A program made the position numbers and the translations under genes. A stretch of DNA of 64,000 nt from Polynucleobacter sp. MWH-UH19D (GTDB taxonomy: Bacteria; Pseudomonadota; Gammaproteobacteria; Burkholderiales; Burkholderiaceae): positions 1,240,001-1,304,000 of the forward strand of contig NZ_CP099571.1 of assembly GCF_040409795.1 (NCBI RefSeq), written 5' to 3'. Under the pieces are notes generated by a model. The model was not told the origin of the DNA. It made no database searches and saw only the letters and a program-made list of their open reading frames with translations. Below, in pieces: positions 1 through 7,931 of this stretch (position 1 is its first letter; each line of letters opens with the position of its first letter).

Positions 1-520
1 TCACTGATGCTTGATTTAAGTTTTTCGCACCGCCATTCGTGATGATGTTAATGACGCCACCAACAGCTCCATTACCATACTGAACGCTAGCGCCGCCTTG
101 CAGAATCTCAATACGCTCAATCGAATCAATAGGGACAGACTCCCAATTAATGGTGCCCGAATCTATTGGGTTCAAGCGTTGACCATCAATCAATATCAAC
201 GTAGTGCTACTCGCAGTGGCCCCAAATCCACCCATATCAACTGTGGCATCTAAATTCAGCGGATTCCCGCTTGCACTCCTTACATCTAATCCTCCAATTT
301 GGGATAAGACTTCTGGAATGTTATTGGAGGTTGAATTTTCAATTTGATCTCGAGTAATGACTTTTATGTCAGCAGGAACTTCATTCAAGTTTTCTTCAAA
401 ACGAGATCCAGTTACAACAACGGTTTGTTGATTGGATTGCGCAATTAAGCTTGGTGATGCAATCGTTAATGCTACCCCAAAAAAAATGAGGTGAAGCTTC
501 TTCTTGCTAAAAAAATGCAT
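1..520 (-). CDS. btuB: TonB-dependent B12-type outer-membrane receptor (5' part only)
   Basis: Reading leftward from ATG at 520, the first 173 codons are open to the window edge; the gene continues outside. Residues 1-27 are a signal peptide (basic SKKK, hydrophobic core, cut near IAQ). A TonB box-like segment (QTVVVTGSR) follows, then the plug domain with motifs typical of the family: IPEVLSQIGGLDVR, LILIDGQRLNP, IERIEILQGGASVQYGNGA and VGGVINIIT. Such receptors bind a ligand outside the cell and import it with TonB energy. The cobalamin riboswitch directly upstream argues for B12 or a related corrinoid as substrate; the beta-barrel is not visible. The ribosome site is weak (GGAA). An ATG at 531 is in another frame that closes after about 19 codons. 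Confidence 0.9.
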   Translation of the reverse strand, partial: MHFFSKKKLHLIFFGVALTIASPSLIAQSNQQTVVVTGSRFEENLNEVPADIKVITRDQIENSTSNNIPEVLSQIGGLDVRSASGNPLNLDATVDMGGFGATASSTTLILIDGQRLNPIDSGTINWESVPIDSIERIEILQGGASVQYGNGAVGGVINIITNGGAKNLNQASV

Positions 521-548
521 GGCATTTCCATATTTAAATATCGATTTC

Positions 549-629
549 GTTAACTCTCCTCGTTAACAAAATCAAAACAGAAATCAGAAGGAAGGCATGC
601 GAAGAAATGCAATAGCAAGGCTATTGCAT
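549..629 (-). promoter_or_regulatory. Hairpins between riboswitch and receptor start (likely expression platform)
   Basis: Two inverted repeats lie between the aptamer and the receptor start. At 607-629 a perfect 10-bp stem (ATGCAATAGC / GCTATTGCAT) has a 3-nt loop and only a weak U-rich tail. At 549-567, GTTAAC is repeated as its own complement around a loop holding GAGGAG, a Shine-Dalgarno-like word. That word is about 35 nt from the ATG at 520, too far for normal initiation there. Control by the upstream aptamer is inferred from position. Confidence 0.5.
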
Positions 630-656
630 AGTCGGCGCACGAAAATCCCACGTTCG

Positions 657-854
657 TAATTTCCACCCGTTGAAGCCGGTATCCGGACTAGTGAACTCAA
701 ACATTTGACCTTCCCAAGCACTTTTGCTCAGTGGTATTTACAAATGCCTTGCATCTAACTTCAGATACGTTCACTTACCGTTGCGAGGACAGTTTGGCCG
801 CTCTCAAGATCACTCTCTCAAACTCCAAGTTCCCGTTTAACTGCCTTTAAATTA
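657..854 (-). promoter_or_regulatory. Cobalamin (B12) riboswitch
   Basis: Read leftward, the stretch holds the conserved blocks of the cobalamin aptamer in order: a GGGAAC segment near 828-833, CTGTCCTCGCAACGGTAA near 775-792, ACCACTGAGC and TGGGAAGGT near 711-735, and the B12 box AGTCCGGATACCGGC near 675-689. The ends can close a P1 helix (TAATTT at 849-854 with AAATTA at 657-662). It lies just upstream of the TonB receptor at 1-520, its usual target; binding adenosylcobalamin normally lowers expression. Confidence 0.88.
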
Positions 855-1006
855 ATAAGGCAAGCACTATCAACATTCAAGATTCTAGCAAACTAGGTAG
901 GAAGATCCTTAAATATCTTGGAATTACATATTGTCAGGACCATATTTTCCGCCCCACACCTTAAGCACTATCGCCCCAGAGCCACACCTGAGGATACAAT
1001 GCCCAT

Positions 1007-1279
1007 ATGAGCGAGTTACCCTCCCAACCCCCTATTCTTGATGACCTTGGCGCATCACTTCAGCGCCTGTCTGAGAAGATTGCCCTCATTCAAGATGCTG
1101 TGCGCAATTTGACTCAGAATCATGAGCAACTTGAGGGTAAGATTGAAGATGCTCAAAAGCGAGTGAAACGCATTTTGAATCGCTTGCCCGAACAAAGCGA
1201 TGGTCGCCAATTGAATTTACTTGGCGAAACAATTCCAACAAGCAACTCAGAGGACGACAGTGAGCCAACAACGCATTGA
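1007..1279 (+). CDS. Small coiled-coil protein upstream of zapA, function unknown
   Basis: A 90-residue soluble protein. Residues 15-60 have heptad-like spacing (LQRLSEKIALIQDAVRNLT, then HEQLEGKIEDAQKRVKRIL), pointing to one coiled coil; the tail is acidic and polar. There is no signal peptide or membrane segment. The zapA start lies inside its last codons, so the two are probably co-translated. Proteins of this kind often precede zapA in betaproteobacteria; a role in Z-ring assembly, ZapB-like, is only a guess from position and shape. Confidence 0.75.
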   Translation: MSELPSQPPILDDLGASLQRLSEKIALIQDAVRNLTQNHEQLEGKIEDAQKRVKRILNRLPEQSDGRQLNLLGETIPTSNSEDDSEPTTH

Positions 1280-1613
1280 AGTAACTCTTGCTGGTCAAAA
1301 GATCACTTTAGCAACCAGCGCAGAACACGAGCCATTACTGCGTGCAGCCTGCGTTTTAGTTGACGAACAAATCCAGCTTGCCATTAGTGGTGGTAATCGC
1401 AGTATCGAGCGCGCTAGCATGATGGCTGCCCTCAAGATTGCTGGTGATCTCATTAAGCTACAAAATAATCAAACGCATCAAAGCCACTCTTCAAACTTAG
1501 GCTCTGAGGAAGTTGCTCGCCTTCAAGCGGAGATCCGCAGCCTTGAGGACCAAGTGGATGCTTTGATGCAAAGCCTTTCCCTGCCTGGTTCGCCAAGGCC
1601 AATAGTTCCTTGA
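1260..1613 (+). CDS. zapA: Cell division protein ZapA
   Basis: ZapA binds FtsZ at mid-cell and bundles its filaments. The GTG start at 1260 gives 117 residues opening SQQRIEVTLAGQKITLAT, the usual ZapA beginning, with a GAGG ribosome site about 7 nt upstream. A longer in-frame start at 1221 would lie deep in the preceding gene. Residues 30-60 (LVDEQIQLAISGG, ASMMAALKIAGDLIK) match the family's dimerising helix and a coiled coil follows. The start overlaps the preceding gene by 20 nt, and the 3' end overlaps the predicted 5' end of 6S RNA. Confidence 0.9.
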   Translation: MSQQRIEVTLAGQKITLATSAEHEPLLRAACVLVDEQIQLAISGGNRSIERASMMAALKIAGDLIKLQNNQTHQSHSSNLGSEEVARLQAEIRSLEDQVDALMQSLSLPGSPRPIVP

Positions 1614-1790
1614 ACCGATGCGCAAGCATCAGGAACGATCTTTACCTTGTGGGCGTGCGCGTTTCGAGAGTTCACAGTGCCAACTTAGACTTGGTTACTC
1701 CCTGAACCTCTTAATGCACCCGAAGCAAAGTAGCCGTTCCACCTTGAACCTTTGGGTTCAGGATGACGGCCTAGCGGCTAAGGCGGGGAA
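1577..1790 (+). ncRNA. ssrS: 6S RNA
   Basis: 6S RNA imitates an open promoter and traps sigma-70 RNA polymerase in stationary phase. Its position right after zapA is the conserved one. The 3' side carries ACCTTGAACC, GGGTTCAGGATGACGGCC and GGCGGGGA, close to the E. coli 6S 3' arm. The ends pair (TCCCTGCC at 1578-1585 with GGCGGGGA at 1782-1789, one G-U), forming the closing stem of the long hairpin. Exact ends are estimated. An open frame across 1618-1803 is spurious. Confidence 0.87.
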
Positions 1791-1793
1791 TCC

Positions 1794-2612
1794 ATGTTTC
1801 TAAATGACATCTTGATGCTCATGCTATGCGGAAGCATTTCAGGATTCTTAGCGGGACTTCTTGGCATCGGCGGCGGCATGATCTTGGTGCCGTTCATGAT
1901 TCTTGTTTTCAATCATCTAGGCTTTAGCCAAGAAGTGATTGTGCACATGGCTATTGCTACTGGTATGGCTACGATTCTATTTACCACCTCTTCTGCAATA
2001 TGGGCCCACCACAAACACGGTTCAATTGACTGGAAGCTCGTTGCCTCACTGAGCCCGGGAATGATTTTTGGCGGACTCATCGGCGGCAGCGAATTATTTG
2101 AAGCCTTAAAAACATCTTGGCTCTCGCTATTTTTTGCCATCTTTATTGTTTACACCTCAATTCAGATGTTGCTCAACAAAAAACCTACGGCAGGAAGAAG
2201 TCTGCCTGGCGCTATTGGCCTTTTTTCTTTTGGCGCCTTTGCAGGCGCATTAGCAAGTTTGGTTGGTGCAGGAGGAGCATTTATTACCGTTCCTTTTATG
2301 CTTTGGTGTAACGTAAAGCCACACACGGCAATGGCTACATCCTCAGGATTGGGGCTACCCATTGCGTTGGCTGCAACCCTGGGCTACATGTATGGGAGCT
2401 GGGGCAATCCCAATCTTCCTACGGGCTCCATGGGCTTTGTGTATCTGCCCGCAGTAGCTTGCATTGTCATTGTGAGTATCTTTACTGCGCCCTTTGGTGC
2501 CAAGATGGCCAGAAAGCTTGACGTAGCCCAGCTAAAACGAGTTTTTGGTGTAGTGCTGTTTTTCCTTGCGGCCTTCATGTTTAATGAAAGCCGCAAGGCA
2601 TTTGGTTTTTAA
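1794..2612 (+). CDS. TauE/SafE-family sulfite/anion exporter-like membrane protein
   Basis: A 272-residue integral membrane protein with about eight hydrophobic helices. It has the two repeated glycine-rich segments of the TauE/SafE family: SGFLAGLLGIGGGMILVPF at residues 15-33 and ASLVGAGGAFITVPFMLW near 154-171. Members export sulfite, sulfoacetate or similar small anions from the inner membrane. The substrate cannot be told from sequence and no sulfonate-degradation genes are adjacent. The ATG lies 4 nt after the 3' end of 6S RNA, so its message may begin inside or just past that RNA gene. Confidence 0.85.
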   Translation: MFLNDILMLMLCGSISGFLAGLLGIGGGMILVPFMILVFNHLGFSQEVIVHMAIATGMATILFTTSSAIWAHHKHGSIDWKLVASLSPGMIFGGLIGGSELFEALKTSWLSLFFAIFIVYTSIQMLLNKKPTAGRSLPGAIGLFSFGAFAGALASLVGAGGAFITVPFMLWCNVKPHTAMATSSGLGLPIALAATLGYMYGSWGNPNLPTGSMGFVYLPAVACIVIVSIFTAPFGAKMARKLDVAQLKRVFGVVLFFLAAFMFNESRKAFGF

Positions 2613-2623
2613 GAAACTATCAA

Positions 2624-4147
2624 TTAAGCGCTGTACTGTTGACGCAGAATATTTTTCTGCACCTTACCCATAGCGTTACGGGGAAGATCAGAAACAATTT
2701 CCAAACGCTTTGGTATCTTAAAGTTCGCAATCTGAGTTTTGAGGGTTGCAATCATTTGTTCGGCATTTAACTTTGCTCCGACCTTAGGCACAACAATCGC
2801 CATTACTGCCTCGCCAAAATCTGGATGCGGAATACCTATCACGGCACTCTCCTCAACCCCATCCATATCGTCGATAAAGCCTTCGATTTCCTTTGGATAA
2901 ACGTTGTAGCCACCAGAAATAATCAAATCCTTGCTACGACCAACAATGCATAAGTAATCATTTGGCGCTTTACCACCATTAGCTTCACCACCCCAGCGAC
3001 CTACATCGCCAGTTTTAAACCAACCGTCATTGGTGAACTCTTCTGCAGTTTTTTCTGGCATACGCCAATAGCCTTTAAATATATTTGGGCCTTTAACTTG
3101 AATATTGCCGATTTCATTTACGCCGCATGGCTTATCACTCTCATTGACCACGCGTACTTTCACGCCAGGCAATGGCAATCCAACAGAACCGCCAACACGT
3201 GCGCCTTTGTATGGATTTGAGACCAACATGACAGTCTCACTCATACCGTAGCGCTCCAAAATAGGCTGCCCAATGACTTTCTTAAAGGTATTGAAAGTCT
3301 CCGTTAACAATGGTGCAGAACCCGAAATAAACAAGCGCATATTGCGCGTAACTTTTTTATTGAATCCTTTATCAGCTAATAAGCGCACATAGAAAGTTGG
3401 CACACCCATTAATACCGTTGACTTAGGCATATGATGAATTAATTGCGATACGTCTAGGCGTGACAACCAAATCATCTTGCTACCATTAATTAAGGCGCCA
3501 TGAGCCGCCACAAACAGGCCGTGCACATGGAAAATGGGCAAGGCGTGCAACAGGACGTCACCTTTTACCCAACCCCAATACTTTTGCAATACCTGAGCAT
3601 TGCTATACAAGTTCTTGTGAGTCAGCATTGCCCCCTTGCTGCGACCAGTAGTGCCAGATGTATACAAGATAGCTGCTAGGTCATCATCTTTTGTGGGGAC
3701 CGTTTTAAAAACATCGCTCAACTTACCCGCTTGCTCAAGCAAAGTTCCAGTACGGTCATCATCCAAAGTCAGTACGTGCTTGGTACCCGCTTGTGAGGCA
3801 ACTTTGGACACCCAAGAATAATTTTTGTTACTACACACCACTAACGCTGGCTCAGCATTTTCAATAAAGTATTGAATCTCGGCAGCTTGATATGCAGTAT
3901 TGAGGGGCAAATAAACATAACCAGCACGGATTGTCGCTAAATATAAAAAGAGGGCTTCTGGCGACTTTTCAACTTGAACAGCAATACGAGATCCGGCTGG
4001 TAGCTTGAGGTTTTTTAATAAATTAGCCAGCTTAGCTGTTGCACGCTCCAAATCTCTCCAAGAGTAATACAAGCCATCATGGGTCTCAATGGCACAGGCT
4101 GATTTATTTTTTGGAAAGCCTTTTTCTAATACTGAATATAAATTCAT
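2624..4147 (-). CDS. matB: Malonyl-CoA synthetase (acyl-adenylate ligase)
   Basis: An ANL-superfamily ligase of 507 residues that joins malonate to CoA through an AMP intermediate. The phosphate-binding loop is LYTSGTTGRSKGA (residues 161-173), the A5 motif is RYGMSETVM, and the C-terminal catalytic lysine lies in PRNAMGKVQKNIL. The N-terminal segment AGYVYLPLNTAYQ is characteristic of MatB rather than of fatty-acid ligases. It is the last of three leftward genes with a Bug binding protein (34-nt gap) and malonyl-CoA decarboxylase, which together would import malonate, activate it and decarboxylate it to acetyl-CoA. Substrate assignment rests mainly on that partnership. Confidence 0.88.
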   Translation of the reverse strand: MNLYSVLEKGFPKNKSACAIETHDGLYYSWRDLERATAKLANLLKNLKLPAGSRIAVQVEKSPEALFLYLATIRAGYVYLPLNTAYQAAEIQYFIENAEPALVVCSNKNYSWVSKVASQAGTKHVLTLDDDRTGTLLEQAGKLSDVFKTVPTKDDDLAAILYTSGTTGRSKGAMLTHKNLYSNAQVLQKYWGWVKGDVLLHALPIFHVHGLFVAAHGALINGSKMIWLSRLDVSQLIHHMPKSTVLMGVPTFYVRLLADKGFNKKVTRNMRLFISGSAPLLTETFNTFKKVIGQPILERYGMSETVMLVSNPYKGARVGGSVGLPLPGVKVRVVNESDKPCGVNEIGNIQVKGPNIFKGYWRMPEKTAEEFTNDGWFKTGDVGRWGGEANGGKAPNDYLCIVGRSKDLIISGGYNVYPKEIEGFIDDMDGVEESAVIGIPHPDFGEAVMAIVVPKVGAKLNAEQMIATLKTQIANFKIPKRLEIVSDLPRNAMGKVQKNILRQQYSA

Positions 4148-4181
4148 TAAAACCTCGAATTAATTTTTTTAAAGTGGAGTA

Positions 4182-5165
4182 TTAATCTAATTTTGCGCCA
4201 GATGCTTTCGCCACTGCAGCCCAACGTTTGATATCGCCTGCTACAAACTTACCGAAAGCATCGCCTGATAAATTGGGTGTATCTGAACCATTATTTGTCC
4301 AAATTGTTTTTAGATCAGGCGAATTAATTGCTTTTTGAACTTCAACCGTCATCTTGTCGATAATCGGCTGAGGTGTTCCTTTAGGAGCAAAGAGACCATA
4401 CCAAGTGGAAACCTCGTAACCCACTAAACCCGCTTCGGCAGCGGTTGGAACAGTTGGGAATCCCGGTGCACGCTTTTGCGAAGCGACAGCTAAGGCCACA
4501 ATCGAGCCATTCTTAATTTGTGCCGCTGAGGAACCTAAACCATCAAACTCGATATCCACCTGCCCCGCAATCAAGTCCTGCATGGCTGGGCCAGCACCAC
4601 GATATGGAATATGCGTAATAAATGTTTTGGTCAGCATCTTAAATTGCTCGCCAGCCAGGTGGTGAGACGAGCCATTTCCAGCGCTGGCATAGTTGAATTT
4701 ACCTGGGTTCTTTTTCAATAACTCAATAAATTCTTTTAAGTTTTTAACCTGTACGTTTTTCGGATTTACAACAATCACCTGTGGCGGGTTTGCAATCATC
4801 GCAACCGGAACGAAACTTTTCTCGATGTCGTAATCTAAATTTGGATACATTGCTGGAGCAATTGCATGGTGAGCCGCCCCAACAAAAAAACTATAACCAT
4901 CAGGCGCAGCTTTTGCCGCAATGGATGCTCCTAAGGTGCCACCCGCACCTCCACGGTTATCAATCACAATCTGTTTGCCTAGTTGCTTCGTTAATTGTGT
5001 TGCTAATGGTCTTGCGAATGCATCCGTTCCGCCACCAGCAGGAAACGGCACAATAAAGGTTATCGGCTTATTAGGCCATTCTTGAGCGATTGAGACTAAT
5101 GGGGACAGGCAAGCGATGAACAAAGCCTTTTTTACAATAGTCAAAAATTTTGAATGCTGAATCAT
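4182..5165 (-). CDS. Bug-family solute-binding protein, probably for malonate
   Basis: A periplasmic binding protein of 327 residues (TctC/Bug family). Residues 1-27 are a signal peptide ending near SIAQEW. Family marks follow: WPNKPITFIVPFPAGGGTD (residues 29-47), VIDNRGGAGGTLG, NYASAGNGSSHHLAGE and HIPYRGAGPAMQDL. It lies between malonyl-CoA decarboxylase and malonyl-CoA synthetase on the same strand, so malonate is the likely ligand. No TctA/TctB membrane partners are in the window; such orphan Bug proteins are common in Burkholderiales and may share a distant transporter. Confidence 0.87.
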   Translation of the reverse strand: MIQHSKFLTIVKKALFIACLSPLVSIAQEWPNKPITFIVPFPAGGGTDAFARPLATQLTKQLGKQIVIDNRGGAGGTLGASIAAKAAPDGYSFFVGAAHHAIAPAMYPNLDYDIEKSFVPVAMIANPPQVIVVNPKNVQVKNLKEFIELLKKNPGKFNYASAGNGSSHHLAGEQFKMLTKTFITHIPYRGAGPAMQDLIAGQVDIEFDGLGSSAAQIKNGSIVALAVASQKRAPGFPTVPTAAEAGLVGYEVSTWYGLFAPKGTPQPIIDKMTVEVQKAINSPDLKTIWTNNGSDTPNLSGDAFGKFVAGDIKRWAAVAKASGAKLD

Positions 5166-5257
5166 TTTGTGCTCCTTTAACGCCTAATCGGCTGTTTTAG
5201 TTTTCTGGATCTTAACGCCCAGGATGTTGATATTCTAAAGCGAATGTCCATCAAATA

Positions 5258-5299
5258 CAGGTTTAGTCTTTCGACCCCACAGTTTATGCACTAAACCTG
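5258..5299. repeat. Inverted repeat across the end of the decarboxylase gene
   Basis: CAGGTTTAG at 5258-5266 is complementary to CTAAACCTG at 5291-5299, with a 24-nt loop. The right arm includes the stop codon of the decarboxylase. It may form a stem in the 125-nt gap before the Bug gene and tune expression of the two downstream genes. There is no U-tract, so it is not a clear terminator. Confidence 0.35.
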
Positions 5300-6595
5300 C
5301 ATTAAGCGCCCTACAGCGCGAGAATAATCAATTTCCCCGTGAGCAAATCTCTCATGGTTTTCTTCAACAGAAGATAGATCATATAAATAATTGACCATCA
5401 GCGAAGCGGATTGTCTTAGACCTTTTTTAGACAAATCACCTGCCCAGTTAATTTGATGCAACTTAGCGCCATTGCCCAAATGAAATTTAGCTACTGGATT
5501 GCCGTTTCTACCTGCGGAACCTAATGCCAAATAAATACTAGCAAGGCAAAGTAATGCAGATTTTTCTTTTTCGCTCGCAGCATCTGGATGCCATCCAGCA
5601 CTGAGCCGCTCAGCCCAGGACCGGTTGGCAAGATCCAAGGTCTCTAAAGATTGCTCGCGGGCTAATCGAAGGGCAGGTTTTAGTTGAATGCCAGCTTTTT
5701 CATCGCTAATATCAGCTCCTGCAGCAACCCAATCAATAAATCCCGGGATAGGTGAGAGTGTTACGAAGGTTTTAATACCCGGAAACTCTGCATGCAATTG
5801 TTCAGCAACACGCTTAATCAAAAAATTGCCCATCGACACGCCACGCAATCCAGGCTCACAGTTACTGATTGAATAGAAGGCGGCAACTTTGTATTGTGAT
5901 GTTTGGTGTACAGTCTCAGCCTTTTTATCAACTAGAGGTGCGATCACCGCAGGAATTTCGGGGAGTAGCGCCACCTCAACGAAAATCAGAGGCTCATTGG
6001 GAAGTTGTGGGTGAAAAAAAGCAAAGCAACGGCGATCAGGCTGCAGACGTCTACGCAAATCATCCCAACCATCAATAGCGTGAACGGCTTCATGCTGAAT
6101 TAATTTCTCAAGCACCTCTGCCGGAGATTTCCAATCCACACGATGCATCTTAAGAAAGCCTGGATTAAACCAAGAAGACAATAGATGACGCAAATCAAAA
6201 TCGACTGCAGTCAACTCAGGCTGTTTGTCTAATAGTTGCAATAAATCACGACGCATGGCAACTAATGCAGCAGTACCATTGGTTGCCCTATTTAAGCGAC
6301 GAAACAATTCCTGTCTTGGCGGTTCTGCCACGCGTTGCAACTTAATATAGTTGCGCGCATTAGCCTCAGCTGAAAAATTTTGCGCTGCACTCATCACGGC
6401 CACAGGATCAGGATTTAACTTCTCAAACAAAAAAGTAAAAAACTTTAGATGCTGATCCTTAGTGATTTTACGATAGTTATTAAATACATCATCAGCCATA
6501 CTTAAGGCATTAGACTCACCACGTTCAGAAATCAGGCGATTAACTGCGCCGGTGACTCGCGAGAAATATCGGGCTTTTGCTAACTTTTCAAGCAT
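5291..6595 (-). CDS. Malonyl-CoA decarboxylase (MLYCD family)
   Basis: Converts malonyl-CoA to acetyl-CoA and CO2. The 434 residues fit the bacterial single-chain MLYCD enzymes. An N-terminal helical domain (to about residue 140) precedes an acetyltransferase-like catalytic domain. The likely catalytic serine is S281 in LSPIPGF and the histidine is H372 in FHLGNGAKLHQINW, by analogy with the human enzyme. It is the first gene of the leftward malonate group (decarboxylase, Bug protein, MatB). The simple enzyme type differs from the multi-subunit Mdc malonate decarboxylase and needs MatB to supply malonyl-CoA, which is present. Confidence 0.9.
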   Translation of the reverse strand: MLEKLAKARYFSRVTGAVNRLISERGESNALSMADDVFNNYRKITKDQHLKFFTFLFEKLNPDPVAVMSAAQNFSAEANARNYIKLQRVAEPPRQELFRRLNRATNGTAALVAMRRDLLQLLDKQPELTAVDFDLRHLLSSWFNPGFLKMHRVDWKSPAEVLEKLIQHEAVHAIDGWDDLRRRLQPDRRCFAFFHPQLPNEPLIFVEVALLPEIPAVIAPLVDKKAETVHQTSQYKVAAFYSISNCEPGLRGVSMGNFLIKRVAEQLHAEFPGIKTFVTLSPIPGFIDWVAAGADISDEKAGIQLKPALRLAREQSLETLDLANRSWAERLSAGWHPDAASEKEKSALLCLASIYLALGSAGRNGNPVAKFHLGNGAKLHQINWAGDLSKKGLRQSASLMVNYLYDLSSVEENHERFAHGEIDYSRAVGRLMQV

Positions 6596-6651
6596 CTGAT
6601 GGCTTTCTAGTGACTAACCAAGATCAAAAAATTTACTACTCTGATCTTAGA

Positions 6652-7443
6652 TTATGAAGCCAAAGTTTTAGATCTGCATTGCATCAGATAGATGCCAAAA
6701 ACTATCATTGGCACACAAAGCCACTGACCCATAGATAGACCGAGACCCAGAAGACCTAAAAATGCATCAGGCTCTCTAGCGTATTCCGCTAAAAAACGGC
6801 ATAAGCCATAACCCAAGAGGAATAAACCGGAGATCTGACCCACCCTTCTAGGCTTGCTTGCGTAAATCCATAACACCACCCCAAGCAAAACACCCTCTCC
6901 AAATAATTGATAAATTTGCGAGGGATGGCGCGGAACAGAGTCCACCAAAGGAAATATCATCGCCCAAGGCAAATCCGTTGGTCTACCCCAAAGCTCCCCA
7001 TTAATAAAGTTACCAAGACGCCCAAACGCTAATCCAAAGGGAACTAAAGGAGCAACCAAATCACTTACAACAAAAAATTGGGTGTTCTTTTTCTTGGCAA
7101 ACCATAACAAAGCAATCAATACACCCAGAAGGCCGCCATGAAAAGACATGCCGCCCTCCCAGATCTTGAAAATGCTCAGTGGATGTGAGAGGTAAAAACT
7201 AGGCATATAGAACATGGTGTAACCAATGCGACCACCAAGCACCACGCCCAAAACTCCTGCAAACAATAAGTCTTCTAAATCTTTATAAGTCCAGCCTAAG
7301 GCTTGATAACGTGGTGTTTGAATACGCACACGGCCTAGCAATAAAAACTGCACAAATGCCATCAAATACATCAACCCATACCAGTGAATCGCAAATGATC
7401 CAATGCGTATTGCGGCAGGATCAAACTGTGGATGAATCAGCAT
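6652..7443 (-). CDS. lgt: Prolipoprotein diacylglyceryl transferase Lgt
   Basis: Moves diacylglycerol from phosphatidylglycerol to the lipobox cysteine of prolipoproteins, the first step of lipoprotein maturation in the inner membrane. The 263 residues contain about seven membrane helices and the family motifs: [12 protein letters not shown] near residue 16, MSFHGGLLG near 99-107 and [20 protein letters not shown] near 141-160 (the Lgt signature with its essential arginine), then RHPSQIYQ. It lies 57 nt beyond the decarboxylase start and 12 nt after holC, in the same direction. Confidence 0.95.
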   Translation of the reverse strand: MLIHPQFDPAAIRIGSFAIHWYGLMYLMAFVQFLLLGRVRIQTPRYQALGWTYKDLEDLLFAGVLGVVLGGRIGYTMFYMPSFYLSHPLSIFKIWEGGMSFHGGLLGVLIALLWFAKKKNTQFFVVSDLVAPLVPFGLAFGRLGNFINGELWGRPTDLPWAMIFPLVDSVPRHPSQIYQLFGEGVLLGVVLWIYASKPRRVGQISGLFLLGYGLCRFLAEYAREPDAFLGLLGLGLSMGQWLCVPMIVFGIYLMQCRSKTLAS

Positions 7444-7455
7444 GAAATATAGAAA

Positions 7456-7920
7456 TTAGCTTTTAGACTGATCAAAGTTGTGCAGCTCATGACCAAGTTC
7501 ACGATACGCTTTAAAGCGCTCGCGCCCTGCCAAACGCTCAGCCTCATTAATCGTAACCACTTCAACAATCCGAGGAAATCGCGCCACTAAAGCTGACACA
7601 TCTCCAGGCATATGCATACCTAAGTGAATGATGACGTCAGCATGAGGTATGGAATCAAACGATGGTGATGCAAAACTATCGCTCAAAACAATCGGAGTGT
7701 CAGGAGCAGCCTCATCATGAATTGAACAGTGAGGCAAAAAGTCTACGTCACTAAACGACCAGAGTAACTCATCTAGTTTTTTTAAATCCGCTGCATCGCC
7801 AACAATCAATATGTTGCGAACAGGATGACCCTCTGGTGTAGCGCTCCAAATCTTGCGCGTCAGGCGACACGCATATTCAAGCTTATTGGCCACATTGCTG
7901 TGAAAATCAATTCTTGCCAT
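7456..7920 (-). CDS. holC: DNA polymerase III subunit chi
   Basis: Chi belongs to the clamp-loader complex and links it to single-strand-binding protein. The 154 residues open with the usual MARIDFHSNVANKLEYACRL and contain the conserved LDELLWSFSDVDFLPH segment near residues 50-65. The neighbouring leucyl aminopeptidase (12 nt upstream) is the common partner of holC across proteobacteria. Probably read with pepA and lgt. Confidence 0.92.
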   Translation of the reverse strand: MARIDFHSNVANKLEYACRLTRKIWSATPEGHPVRNILIVGDAADLKKLDELLWSFSDVDFLPHCSIHDEAAPDTPIVLSDSFASPSFDSIPHADVIIHLGMHMPGDVSALVARFPRIVEVVTINEAERLAGRERFKAYRELGHELHNFDQSKS

Positions 7921-7931
7921 AGCAAATAAAT

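Noticed and set aside
1618..1803. 61-residue open frame after zapA
   Set aside because: It lies fully in the 6S RNA gene and overlaps the exporter start.
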